A stretch of 64,000 nucleotides of DNA from positions 2,340,319 through 2,404,318 of the forward strand of contig BCHH01000006.1 in NCBI GenBank assembly GCA_001599595.1, in the 5' to 3' direction. The position numbers and the translations under genes were made by a program. Position 1 is the first letter of the stretch, and every line of letters begins with the position of its first letter. Positions 46,359-56,686 of this stretch are shown piece by piece. Below the pieces are notes generated by a model that did not search any database, had not been told where the DNA came from, and saw only the letters and a program-made list of their open reading frames with translations. The stretch comes from Beverwykella pulmonaria (lineage: Eukaryota > Ascomycota > Dothideomycetes > Pleosporales > Melanommataceae).

Positions 46359-46685
46359 TTAACTATTGCTTGTGACGGTTTCGTAAGTAGGAGGCCTGAA
46401 TGTAGGTGCACGATTGTATTGAGACGAATCCTTGGAGTTTGACTCAGGAACGTCGAGAAGACTATATACTCTTGCGTGGTCACGTGATCTCTCCAGGTCA
46501 CGTGATCCTGTGGAGGACCCGTCACTGGCCCGTGGCTTGCCCGTGATCTGCGCGAGGGCCTTCCGAGGCTGGCGATGTATAATATCGTCACAGCTAGAGA
46601 AGTCTTTGAAAGCCTTGTCAATCAGAAATATGAGGCAGTCAACAATATCAGAGTGGCCGAGGTCGCCAAGAATAGCCAAGAGCAT
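46359..46685 (-). CDS. Isolated ATG-initiated ORF, 108 aa, uncertain
   Basis: The N-terminal ~55 residues look ordered (GHSDIVDCLIFLIDKAFKDF) and the rest is Ser/Arg/Asp-rich and disordered. No splice sites or family identified. It lies in decayed DNA, so it may be a fragment of a mobile element or chance. Confidence 0.25.
   Translation of the reverse strand: MLLAILGDLGHSDIVDCLIFLIDKAFKDFSSCDDIIHRQPRKALAQITGKPRASDGSSTGSRDLERSRDHARVYSLLDVPESNSKDSSQYNRAPTFRPPTYETVTSNS
46478..46507. promoter_or_regulatory. Two direct GGTCACGTGATC sites
   Basis: Identical 12-mers at 46478-46489 and 46496-46507, 18 bp apart, each with the palindromic E-box CACGTG used by fungal bHLH factors. They lie inside the uncertain minus-strand ORF, with no clear target gene start next to them. 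Confidence 0.3.
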
Positions 46686-47383
46686 ATTAATTGAACGATA
46701 TTTCGATATAACGATAGAAAATTGGGTGCACGGATTAATCGTTATAACTAGAGTCTACTGTAAGTCACGCTAATTCCTCTGCTAGAGCTGGATTAACGTT
46801 GTTCCAGCGGAACTTTTGAGTCTTCTGATATATCTCTCTTAGATGCTTAACTCTAGCAACGTGACGTACTTATTGCTTTTCGCGCTCTTTTCTGCAACCA
46901 TCCAGGCGCTACGCAAGCCTCTATTATTTATCAGGTTGCTTAGGAGTACAAATTTGCTTGAATTATCCGTTACTTCGCTGCTAACAATGCTACGAACAAC
47001 GATGAGACTTTCCTCTCTGGCATCAACAACCTTGCTAAGGGAGAGCTCTACGTCGGCGCACAGCACTAAATTTAGTGTGCTAGGCATGTAATAAACCTTA
47101 TTACAAAGGCTCTTATATATAGCAAATGTATTAGCAAATTTAAGCTTGAACTACCGTATCGCGCGCGTCGCTAGCTAAACAATATGAGGCAGGAACGGCA
47201 TTACATCTAGCCGATGCTCGAATTTGATACTATGTTTAGAAGAAGCGAGTTCCTTTTTGTACTTGTTATGTTGGCTCTTCACCATCTGCTCAATTCATTC
47301 AACAACGCGCAACAAGTTGCCTCCAGAGGTCATAAGGTAGTTCTTTAACACCTTGTACATTCCTTCAACAGGCGAGCTAGTAA

Positions 47384-47689
47384 TCGTGTTGTAGTGTTGG
47401 TGCCGAGTTTAAGAACATTAAAGCAAAACTTAAGGTTCTTTCTTCAGACAATGCACAATTAAAGAATGAACGCAAAGAGCTGCAGGGCTAGAAACAATAG
47501 ATGATTTCAGAAGCGCCTCGTAAGTGTTGGGCAGTGCAGCCTACTCGACCTGCGAGCAAAGTCAACGATTATAAAAAAGAATGCACTAGCCGTCACAGAA
47601 AAATATTTCAACAAGCGCGCAAACTTATGCCAGTGCGCGACCGTCTGGCATCTAGTATGTTATTGAGGCCACTATGCGTAGTGATGTAG
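47384..47689 (+). pseudogene. Degenerate coding trace with TAG stops
   Basis: One frame reads as a Lys/Leu/Asn coiled-coil segment (KAKLKVLSSDNAQLKNERKEL) and continues after two TAG codons (47489 and 47498) into a Lys/Arg-rich stretch. Both stops would be CAG before a C-to-T change. It may be the C-terminal part of an old transposase; no catalytic motif remains. Confidence 0.35.
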
Positions 47690-48243
47690 GCAAGGTTGTA
47701 CTGACAAAGGTCTTCGACGTGGTGGCCGTGCACATCAACACAACATCGCGGACTTGAAAGTGTCCCCCAAGGGGCTATCACGCTTATGTTGACACGCATC
47801 ACAAATCCCCGTAACCTATCACTCAGGACTCATTGCGATGCATCCAATCACTCCGTTGTGCTAGAATTGAAAGCCCTTGCGCGTTTACAAAAGGTCGTCT
47901 TACATCCATCTCTTCCTTCCTTTTCTCGCAGTGCACTCAGGATTCTTGGGGCTCTAGAGAGCCAGCAACGCAACATCATTGTGACGTTGTCTTCCACCGC
48001 GAGGCGAAGAGTAGTAATTGGAAGGTAACGATCTGATCTAAAGTAGTGGTAGTATTGGTAGTAATATTGGTAATGTGACTCACCGGGGTAAGGTCGCAAC
48101 GTCATGGGGTTCAGCTACTGGCTCATCATCCCACGGGGAGAGGTAGAAACTTGGAGGGTCTCCACCTCGTTAACGTACAGAGAGGCCAAACATGTCCGGG
48201 GCAGATTTACGATACAGGCGGCCTTTTAATGCAGGCGTAACAA

Positions 48244-49419
48244 CTATAATCCACCAAAACCCCTTCCAAAGACAGCTAACAGTGTGCCAGCTCTATCAAC
48301 AAACCCACCGTACTTTAGCGTAGGCAGAACAATGCAACAATTGTCAAATGCCTTAACAATATTTCCCTTCTTCCCATGCTTAATTGCAAACGCAAGCTCA
48401 ATAGGCTTCATAACAAAAAACCAGCCAAACATAACAAGCGCAATTGCAACAGCTGACGAGAGCAAGGGGCCGTCACCGCCTCGTTTTCTTTTCCGCTGCA
48501 TTCCACAGAACACGAATGCCAATGCGAAAAGTAGTACCCAAGAGAAAATAGTCTCTGCGACGAAGAATCGAAACGCTTGGTCGTGATACGGCGACGGCAA
48601 ACTCGGAGGCAGCCCAGTACACCCGACGGGAATCTCTTCTGTCAAATCAAAAGCGCGTCTCCAAAGCCGGAGCTCAGGCTTCACCACTGCAACGATAGCA
48701 ACTCCCCCCGTGAAAATACCAATGCACGAAGCCAGACCCATTCCGCCCGCACTCGCCCATCGTAGTGTCTTCAGCCCTAGACGTGGCTTTGCGGTGTCGT
48801 ACGTCACCCACTCTTGCTCCGTAATCATGACCCCAGCCGCATGCCATATCTTGAAGTTGGCAACCAGTAACAGAATCCACGAGTCTCCCGTCAACCACGG
48901 TGTGGCATCCGGGTCGCGGACTAGCTGCAACACTGTCCACGCATGTGCCGAGAATTGAATCAACGCTATAGAGAGCGCAACGAAGAGTGACGACGTCGCA
49001 AGCGGAAACTTCCCCGCGGTCAGAAATGCAATGCCACCGGACAGCACGCTGAGCATTATCTCGGGCCATGAGGGTGGATAGCTGGCCGGCGTACGAGATG
49101 GTATAAACGCCGTGTTCGTGGTTTCGCAAATGCTGCATAGTTTGGCATCGGAGGTGACCCAGTCGCCGAGAAAATCGCGTAAATCATAGCTTGGGATGCC
49201 CCAGGGGTCGGTGGTGCCGTACGCATAAAACCCAGTGGTTTGCCAGTTTGCTGTTGAGCCTGCAGTCGTGAGGTTGAAGTTAGGGGCGCATTTGTTGACG
49301 ATCGGCCAGGACGGGCTCCATGACAGAAGGGATGATGTTAGGTTCCGAGGGGAGGCGACCGCAGTTAGAGCGTTGGTTGCTAGAATAATGAGGGAACATT
49401 TGCTGAAGGGGAAATGCAT
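48244..49419 (-). CDS. Orphan multi-pass membrane protein with signal peptide
   Basis: A single exon of 391 residues from the ATG at 49419. A signal peptide (about 1-22) precedes a lumenal part with Cys and sequons, including an SICETTN segment near residue 97. Hydrophobic segments then follow near 120-160, 180-200, 225-250, 290-310, 325-345 and possibly 370-390. The family is not recognised. It resembles lineage-restricted ascomycete membrane proteins. Confidence 0.72.
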   Translation of the reverse strand: MHFPFSKCSLIILATNALTAVASPRNLTSSLLSWSPSWPIVNKCAPNFNLTTAGSTANWQTTGFYAYGTTDPWGIPSYDLRDFLGDWVTSDAKLCSICETTNTAFIPSRTPASYPPSWPEIMLSVLSGGIAFLTAGKFPLATSSLFVALSIALIQFSAHAWTVLQLVRDPDATPWLTGDSWILLLVANFKIWHAAGVMITEQEWVTYDTAKPRLGLKTLRWASAGGMGLASCIGIFTGGVAIVAVVKPELRLWRRAFDLTEEIPVGCTGLPPSLPSPYHDQAFRFFVAETIFSWVLLFALAFVFCGMQRKRKRGGDGPLLSSAVAIALVMFGWFFVMKPIELAFAIKHGKKGNIVKAFDNCCIVLPTLKYGGFVDRAGTLLAVFGRGFGGL

Positions 49420-49774
49420 TTGGAAGCGTTGTGTGAAGTCGATGGGAGTGGCTGCTAATAATATGCGTAATTACCGAGTTGTGTTAGGGGAAGCGAAAGT
49501 CTAGCAGGAATTAATTTCCACTTTTCTCGAGTGCCATTATATCTTTTTTTAAGGTTTACTTCCGACTCAGAGTACATAAACTGTGACTCTTGCAGGTTAT
49601 AAGGATATGACTTCATGTTCATGGTATCTAGTCGGCTGAGGTTGGCGTTATGCGTCAGTTGTTTCTACATCGCGGTTTTGTACCGGGGCATCATCCAAAC
49701 CAAAGGTTGTGAGGAACTGGGGCTCTGGACGTTGCTGTGTTGGTTTTCTTTTTCTTCAGCTGCCCAGACCTTGG
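49420..49774. other. Upstream flank of the membrane protein gene
   Basis: No gene supported. It ends at the left edge of the inverted-repeat element. Confidence 0.45.
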
Positions 49775-49780
49775 CTTTCG

Positions 49781-49914
49781 TACGGAAAGCGGATATGAGC
49801 AAACCGGCAACAATTCAAGCGAGGAAAATCAAATCGCAAAACGTACTTCGCAAAAATCAACAAACACATGCACACCCATTAATAATAACATATAAACACA
49901 GAGCAAGGTTTAAA
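49781..49914 (+). repeat. Left terminal inverted repeat
   Basis: Pairs with 51516-51652; outermost bases TACGGAAAGC, inner end GGTTTAAA. Confidence 0.88.
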
Positions 49915-50520
49915 GCTATAATATCCTACAGCGTCCTTTATTTGTAATGTGCAGCGGGTAGTTCAAGGGCAAAGGGACAAAATTTATTAGCCCTATGTAA
50001 CAATTTAAACAATCATTCCATCACGTAACTAAACCGCTCCCTGCCTAACCCTAATACAGATCCTATTCCTACCCAAACTAGTAGGACTTTGGTTCCCAAC
50101 CTAGTCCCCATTCAACATTACCTTAGCTCCTAACCAGCTCCTAATACAACTCTAAAACAGGTCCTTATCTGTACCTATAGTACCTTAGCTTTGTAATCTC
50201 TTATCTCTCTTTGTATATATAAACTAGTCTCTTTGTTAGTTAGATTAGGTAGCTTTTAATTATCCTTTTGTACCTGGCCTGTAGGTGTTAATTCTATCTT
50301 AGGTATTTGTTATCACTCGTGCACTCCTATATGCCTTTAGCAGTGATTTACACCTAAATCTAATTGTCCTAATATCCTGCGCTGTTATTATAAGGGGCTA
50401 GGTGCTCAAGGAGCTAATGTAGTGCCAGAAGAATACTTATAAATTTAATGCAGGGTCTTGGAGGTTTAGAACCTTAGCTATATACATAGAATGTGCTTAG
50501 TCACCCTAACTAGAGGTTCC

Positions 50521-50792
50521 AAGGTCTGTGGCCTCCTAAGGTATGTAGCTACTTAAGGTCTGTTGCCTCCTAAGGTCTGTTGCCTCCTAAGGTCTGTTGC
50601 CTCCTAAGGTATGTAGCCACCTAAGGTCTGTTGCCTCCCAAGGTCTGTTGCCTCCTAAGGTCTGTTGCCTCCTAAGGTATGTGGCCACCTAAGGTCTGTT
50701 GCCTCCCAAGGTATGTGGCCACCTAAGGTCTGTAGCCTCCTAAGGTATGTAGCCACCCAAGGTCTGTGGCCTCCTAAGGTCTGTAGCCTCTT
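50521..50792 (+). repeat. 17-bp minisatellite, 16 units
   Basis: Units begin AAGGT and alternate between two types, ...CTGTTGCCTCCT and ...ATGTAGCCACCT, in exact 17-bp register for 272 bp. A stray unit recurs near 50883. Similar ~50-bp segments flank the array on both sides (50467-50520 and 50808-50860), so the array grew inside a duplicated segment. Confidence 0.9.
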
Positions 50793-51060
50793 TTATCTTA
50801 GAGGTTGGGAACCTTAGCTATATACGTGAGATGTGCTTAGTTACCCTAACCTAAGGTTCTAAGGTTCACCAACTAAGTATTCCTAAGGTCTGTAGCCTCT
50901 TACAGTTATACCCTATTAGAACTACAGGATTAACTGCCTGCAGAACTACAGCTATCTAGATTTTTATGTTTATATTCTTCTTAAATATGCTTTGTTACCT
51001 TAATAATAACTATTATCTAGCTATTATTTTACTAATATAAAAGAGACGTTAAAGTAAAAT

Positions 51061-51133
51061 CTTTAATCTTACTACAAACACATTCTAAACGTGTTTTTAA
51101 TACGCTTCTAACATGTTTTTAGTAAGATTAAAG
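51061..51133. repeat. Hairpin-forming inverted repeat inside the TIR element
   Basis: A 14-bp perfect stem, CTTTAATCTTACTA at 51061-51074 pairing with 51120-51133, with a 45-nt loop holding further CACGTTT-like short repeats. Confidence 0.75.
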
Positions 51134-51374
51134 ATAATACTTAACCTTCACTTCAAAAGAAGTAAAAAATTGCTAAATTTATATAATAAAGTCTATATAA
51201 AGAGAATGTAAAGATTAAACAAACTTTTCTTTAAAAACTATTTATTAAGGAACATGCTAAAAACACGTTTCAAACACGTTTAGAAAGTGTTTATATAGAG
51301 CTAACAAATTTTGTTACTTTTTCTTTTTACTGTCTGCTGTACGTTGCAAACATAAGGACACTGTAAGATATAAC

Positions 51375-51515
51375 TTTAAACCTTGCTCTATGTTAGTGTG
51401 TTAGTATGTTGTTATTTGTAAGTACGCATGTGTTTGTTAATTTTGCAACGTGCGTTTTAGATTTGTATTTTCCTCACTTAAATTGTTGCTAGTTTGCTTA
51501 TATCTGCTTTCTGTA
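51375..51515 (-). repeat. Decayed second copy of the right terminal repeat
   Basis: Abuts the right TIR directly and aligns to it from TTTAAACC to the ...CTGTA end. Many differences are C-to-T or G-to-A (for example CCGCTTTCCG in the TIR versus CTGCTTTCTG here), which resembles repeat-induced point mutation. Confidence 0.75.
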
Positions 51516-51652
51516 TTTAAACCTTGCTCTGTGTTGGTGGTATGTTATTATTAATGGGTGTGCATGTGTTTGTTGATTTTTGCGAAGTACGTTTTGCGTT
51601 TTGATTTTCCTCGCTTGAATTGTTGCCGGTTTGCTCATATCCGCTTTCCGTA
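51516..51652 (-). repeat. Right terminal inverted repeat
   Basis: Inverted partner of 49781-49914; ends CCGCTTTCCGTA immediately before CTTTCG. Confidence 0.88.
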
Positions 51653-51730
51653 CTTTCGCTCGCTTGAACAATTGATGTTCCGGAAAAAGGTCGAGGCGCC
51701 CAATGAGAGAGCCACCTACGGGTTTATATA

Positions 51731-53939
51731 ATGCGAGCTTCCATTTCCGTGGCCAGAATACAAGACTGTTGGCAATTCACCATAACGCAAATAGATTGCC
51801 TCCTCCTGGCAAGATGGGAAACGCTAATACGAGGTAAGTCCACAGCGTGCACAGCCAAAACGAATTATACAAGTTCGCCAACTAACATCCTCAGAGACCA
51901 TCAATTCCACCGAATCTGCCCAACTCTGGCATATCCCCACACTTTATCCCAGAAGGTCCTTCTGCGCCTGTAGTGGCCGCTATATTTACGGCCTTGGAAC
52001 ATCGCCATTACAACCGCTACATTGCGGCAGAACAAACTCTTCGTGATGCTTACAGCCAAGCGGCCACGCCACGCGACTATGTTAGCCTGCTTGTGGAGCA
52101 GAGCATTTTTTATATGCACATGGGCGTTGTAGGAGGGCCCCCGAACCTGAGGAAACTCGCTGAAAGAGTATCGAGCCTACCCACAGGGATTCTGCTGCCG
52201 ACAGAACTTCTCCCGAAGCAAGACGAGGCAAAGGAGACTTGGGACATCGACTCGATGGATTTACGCTGCGTCACCGAGGCCGAGCGCGATCTAGTGGGCC
52301 TACTGGCATGCACAAAGTATCGCCTCGCTCAAAAACAGGCCTTCCAAGCCTTGCTCGTAGATTGCCATCGTAAATACTCTGGGTACATCAACACTCAACA
52401 TCCCATGAGCGAGAACGAGGTACTGCGCTTCGATAAATAGGTCCCAGCATCCAGTCAATTCAGGCTAAGTGGAGTTATAGGTCTACATCCACCAGGTTTA
52501 CCACAATTACGCGATTGCACCCGACGCGGGATTCGAGGCCCGCCTGCAAGCTCAACTCTTCGCACTTTTGAGTAGACTTGTTGCCGAGAATCGCTACGAC
52601 CAAGCCATCTCTCTCATGTAGTGTATCCAATCGTCGGGCCACAAGCGTGTAAGTAAAGCCAGGTTAGGAGCTCGCTGTTCGTTCTCGGAGTTAGCAAATA
52701 AGTACTTCAGTTTTAAGATGCCATCTGGGCAACGTTCAGATGCCTAAGTCATTGGAACATCATCTAGGTAGCAGCTGCGATTGAATCTGTTATGCTGAGT
52801 CTAGGAACGCAACCCTCACTGTTAGGACTGGGCTGACTTTGGCGCCATATCTATAGTTCCGTCCGCTTTACAAGCAAATACTTGACAGCCCCTCGGTCAC
52901 AAAACACCAGTTCCTGAAGGTATACGCCCACATTGGAATACACTCTCGGGACTTGTCCAAGATACTGGAACCTGCAGCATTTGACCAGCTATGTACCGAA
53001 TGCGGTGATCCCCTTGAACCACTCCGCCGCCCGTTAGGAAACGACGCTCGCCAACCGCACATGCAGCTCCCACGGCTCATCGCCATCAAAGATCGCTGCA
53101 TGGAGCTAGTACGCCAGCACCGCTACCAACTCGCCACCTTCTGGCTCGCTGAGTGCGCATATATGGCCATCGAATCGCGCGAGATGTTGGTATTCACCGA
53201 AGTAGCCGTCGAACTCGGCCGCGTGTACCGCGACGCCATGGGTGAGCCACTCGACTATCTGTTCCTCTTCTTTAAAGGGGCTTTGCCGAAGATGAAAATA
53301 GTGCGCGATTTGGATCAGTGGGATCGCGCTGTCGTTTTCGCATTCGATCTGTTCAGCAACCCGAAGAAGGACTTTTGGGCTATCGCCAGCAGAGCGCATG
53401 TCCAGTTCTTGCGCATTGAGGCCTTCGACATCAAGAAAGAGGCGCTACCCGAAACGCCTTGGGACGATTTCATCAAAATTGCTACGGCCTTGCTAGACTA
53501 CCATCTTTCTGAAGAAGAGGCAGCAGAACTTGGCGTGTCACAGCTGGCAACTCGAGTGTTGCAACTGAAGCTGTCGTTGCTGGAGCAAGACGGCGCAGCA
53601 GCAGCGCGACAGGGGCAGGTAGCGATTCCGCAGAATTTCTGCTTAAACGTGGAATCATTTGCGGAGCGGTGGTGCAATGCTGATGAAACGAATGGGCACT
53701 ATCGGGAAGCGTTTCTGAAGGCAATGTGCCTATGTTACTTGCCGTTGCAGAACATTGACCCGGCATATGCGCCAGAGAGTGTGGCAGTGGCCGGCGAAAC
53801 GATTGCTATTAGATGCTACCAAAATGTCATGAGGAGTAACGACACGGTTGAGGGTCACCAGCTGAGCGTAAAGCTGAATGAGTGGAGAAGGGTGTATACA
53901 GAAAGTGGGAAGCGACCGCTTCACCCGTATGTTCCCTAG
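51731..53939 (+). CDS. Large protein of unknown function with an in-frame TAG
   Basis: The model has exons 51731-51833, 51953-52419, 52481-52648 and 52857-53939, about 606 residues if the TAG at 52619-52621 is ignored. The intron at 52420-52480 (GTACTG...TATAG) and the phase-0 third intron keep frame, and the last 361 codons are uninterrupted. The fold looks alpha-helical, repeat-like and soluble (for example VLLVDCHRKYSGY-type and RHRYQLATFWLAECAYM helices), similar in texture to TPR-like proteins, but no family was matched. The TATA-like TTTATATAA sits directly before the ATG, so the first exon is doubtful. The TAG (possibly from CAG) means the gene may be inactive, or that an exon boundary is missed in the long 208-nt third intron. 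Confidence 0.55.
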
Positions 53940-56686
53940 TCAGGAGTTATCCTATGTATGTATCATTGAGCTCGCTAAGCTATCACGTATATAGATAATA
54001 AGCTAGTTAGCCTAACTATTGCACCTAATATACCTATGCAATTAATTACTTAACCTCTATTTTAAAGTGTATCCCCTAATAAGTGTGATGGGATAGATCC
54101 CATGCATGTGCCCACGTGTGGGCTTGAGTGGCGCAATGGTGCAAGTGTGTTGTTACATGCATAAATACCGACTACGCAAGCTGAATCGCGCTGATTCAAC
54201 TTGTGCATGCCTTTTGGCTCAGTGGTTTAGCGCATGTAGTCGTGCCGTTGATCCGGTGGATCTAAACCCTTACAATAAGTGTTACTTTAATATAACTAAA
54301 GATGCTGCATGTAATGCCGGGTTAACTGGGTCGCACTAATATGGTTGAGAGTAAGGTTTCGGGGTAGGTAGGAGTATATTGTAGGAGAGACGAATCGCTG
54401 CCAAGCCAAGCTGGCGGCGGGGGAACACTAATAGGCTAAATCACATGACATCACTGCCATACTGTCTCCGTACAGGCCCGGTGCCAGCCTTACCACATGT
54501 ACAGGTCTGAACCGGCCTTACACAAACAAGCCAATCAAGTTGACGAATCCTCAAATCAACAAGCTGAGGAATCGCTCTCTAACAATCAATCAAGCTTATT
54601 TGTTGCCAAGTCTGGTAATATGGAAATCAGGAGGGTAGAGGCCGACTCGCAGCCATGCGATGTCCGAAACAGCAATGCACTGAGGCAGGAAGATCAAAAT
54701 ATCTCAAGTGACATTCACAAAGGAGATGAGGTTTGGTAGTAGACTGTTGCATTTTCGTTGTGTCTAGCTACCAAAGGAATGAAAGAGATGTGTGATGAAA
54801 AATAGAAGAATGTTCGTGTTCTCGTTAGAGTGAGGGTGTTTTCTCCATGTCATGTTCGATGATGGAGGGGCGAGGTGTTTGGATGCCCATATATATGTCG
54901 CGTTAGAAGCAAGCAGCTGAAAGAGAAACTAAGACCCTTTCCCTGCACCATGCATCCAAGCCTTCAATCATTGCCAGAGGTGGATTCAAGCTAAGCAGCT
55001 CTTCGCTACGGCGCACTCCTTGTGGGAAGTACTTGCCTTCTAGACCTTCTCAGTACCCTTCAGATTTAAGGTTGAGGTCACAGCTCCCAGGTCTTAAACC
55101 TCTCTTAATTTTCTTCGTTATTCAACATCGTTGTTTTAGATGCATAAACCCGTTCTTTAATACGTATAGCTGCAATTCCCTTCAAAACACATGCATATTC
55201 TTGTGGAGAGAGTGTGACTACTCATTAAATGTACAGATATAATGTATTGGTGTTGTCGTAATGTAGCTTGGGTAGCACCTCTACTATCGCTTGTCGCTAT
55301 AATTGGCCTCGCAGATCCGGGACCCTTTGGGAATGGAGTACACTGCTTTCCCATGCTTTTCAGTATAACGAATAATGCTTGGCTCTTTAAGATCATGCCA
55401 TCGCCCAACCTGCTAAAAGTCTCCAGAATATCTGCCTATCCATGGAGTAACCAGGGCGTAAGATCAATGGCCTCAATAAGCAGCGCTGGGAAAGAACACG
55501 TAAATCCGAGAATAGAATGTTGACCTCGTGCTGCAGGATATTGAGGCGACCGAACTTCATCGTGTTTTTCATCCACTACAAGGCTGAATTCGCCACATTA
55601 ATACTTTGCAACGATGGACTTCACTTTAGATAGGCAGGCCCAACCTCTTCCCTGTCAGTGACAACGGTGCCGGATATCGCTATGGCTATGAACTTGCTAG
55701 AGACTTTATAGACTGGTCGTTGGCATCAGAGCTTACCCCTCAAATAGGCATCATCGACGCCATCCACGGGACTCTCTTGAAAGACGAGTTGTCAGCAACT
55801 CTTTTGATTCTATCGTTTAAATTTATTAGTCCTGCACATGACTGCTGATTCAAAAGGGAGATGATCAGCGTTTCATGAGTCCATAACCGTCGAGAACACC
55901 ACAATATTAACGTACTTTTAAAGTCCTTCGCGTTTTACGCAGGGGGTACTCCATTGTTAACCGCAATCTTCGTGCGCTTACTTATACGAAAGGCGTTAGA
56001 GCCACAGCAGGAATGACTGTACCACTCGGAATCAGCATTACAACCTAAGAGTTCCGGTCAAACAGTATTTGACAGAGGAATCCTAACGGGACTTCCAATT
56101 GCTAATGACCGAGGTTGGGGCACTCGCACTGCCGCTCGAGTTACGTATGTTGAGAATCCTAGGCTTCGGGGACATGTTTTTCGCGCGAGGTCGTCAAAGA
56201 AATACATTTAATTGCAGTTTCTACTATGTTCGCTCTGTACAGTCCATTCTACCTACGTATTTATTCTCTAGTGCTATTCGTGCTGTCCTAGTATGTTAGG
56301 TGTCTGGGAAGCGACGGTTTAATTTTTCAGGGATTGCTTCACCCGAGAGTCCGGCTACGGAAATATGTAAGCTTATATGACAGGCCAATCATGGGGGCGC
56401 TCAGCCACCACAACCGACCACCAACACCCCATTCATAGCCAACTGTGCCTCGCGGACTTTAGAGAATGCTCCGAGATTCCCGAGCCTATCGTAGATTTGT
56501 TTAATTGTAAATGAAGTCCGCTCATGTTTCAGGCTCAAAACGCGGGGCCGTCTTCTTCTCCTTTATCTACTTTCCCTGGCTTTCCCTGCTGTCATTTTGT
56601 AAATTGCTTTGTTGTTGATCTTCACTTTTTGGAGCGCCGTGCTCTGGTAGCGCAAGTTGCTTCCGGTTGTCTATTGCACAGAGACG
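53940..56686. other. Gene-poor stretch with weak traces
   Basis: 54210-54270 has an A-box-like TGGCTCAGTGG but no foldable tRNA. An 80-codon hydrophilic ATG frame lies at 54497-54739. At 55640-55845 a ~65-codon frame reads like real protein (ARDFIDWSLASELTPQIG) without a start or partner exon. Several other frames are shattered. This is most likely decayed DNA. Confidence 0.4.

Larger units (their letters stand above)
45976..48243. other. Gene-poor decayed stretch
   Basis: Holds an isolated minus-strand ORF (46359-46685), a direct pair of CACGTG sites, a degenerate coding trace (47384-47689), a TGG/TAG-type simple repeat near 48040-48075 and otherwise nothing supported. Confidence 0.5.
49781..51652. 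mobile_element. 1.87-kb non-autonomous TIR element carrying a 17-bp satellite
   Basis: The left end (49781-49914, starting TACGGAAAGCGG) is the reverse complement of the right end (51516-51652, ending CCGCTTTCCGTA) with few mismatches over about 134 bp. The element is flanked on both sides by CTTTCG (49775-49780 and 51653-51658), a candidate 6-bp target-site duplication. Inside there is no open frame of useful length. Instead it holds AT-rich DNA, a 16-unit 17-bp tandem array (50521-50792), a hairpin (51061-51133) and a decayed extra copy of the right terminal repeat (51375-51515). This fits a large MITE-like DNA transposon derivative mobilised in trans. The superfamily cannot be told. Confidence 0.85.

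Noticed and set aside
50521..50792. Regular short repeats resembling a CRISPR array
   Set aside because: Units are contiguous 17-mers without unique spacers, in a eukaryotic-type element.
54210..54275. tRNA-like sequence with A-box TGGCTCAGTGG
   Set aside because: No matching acceptor or T-arm pairing and no good B-box; at most a SINE-like relic.
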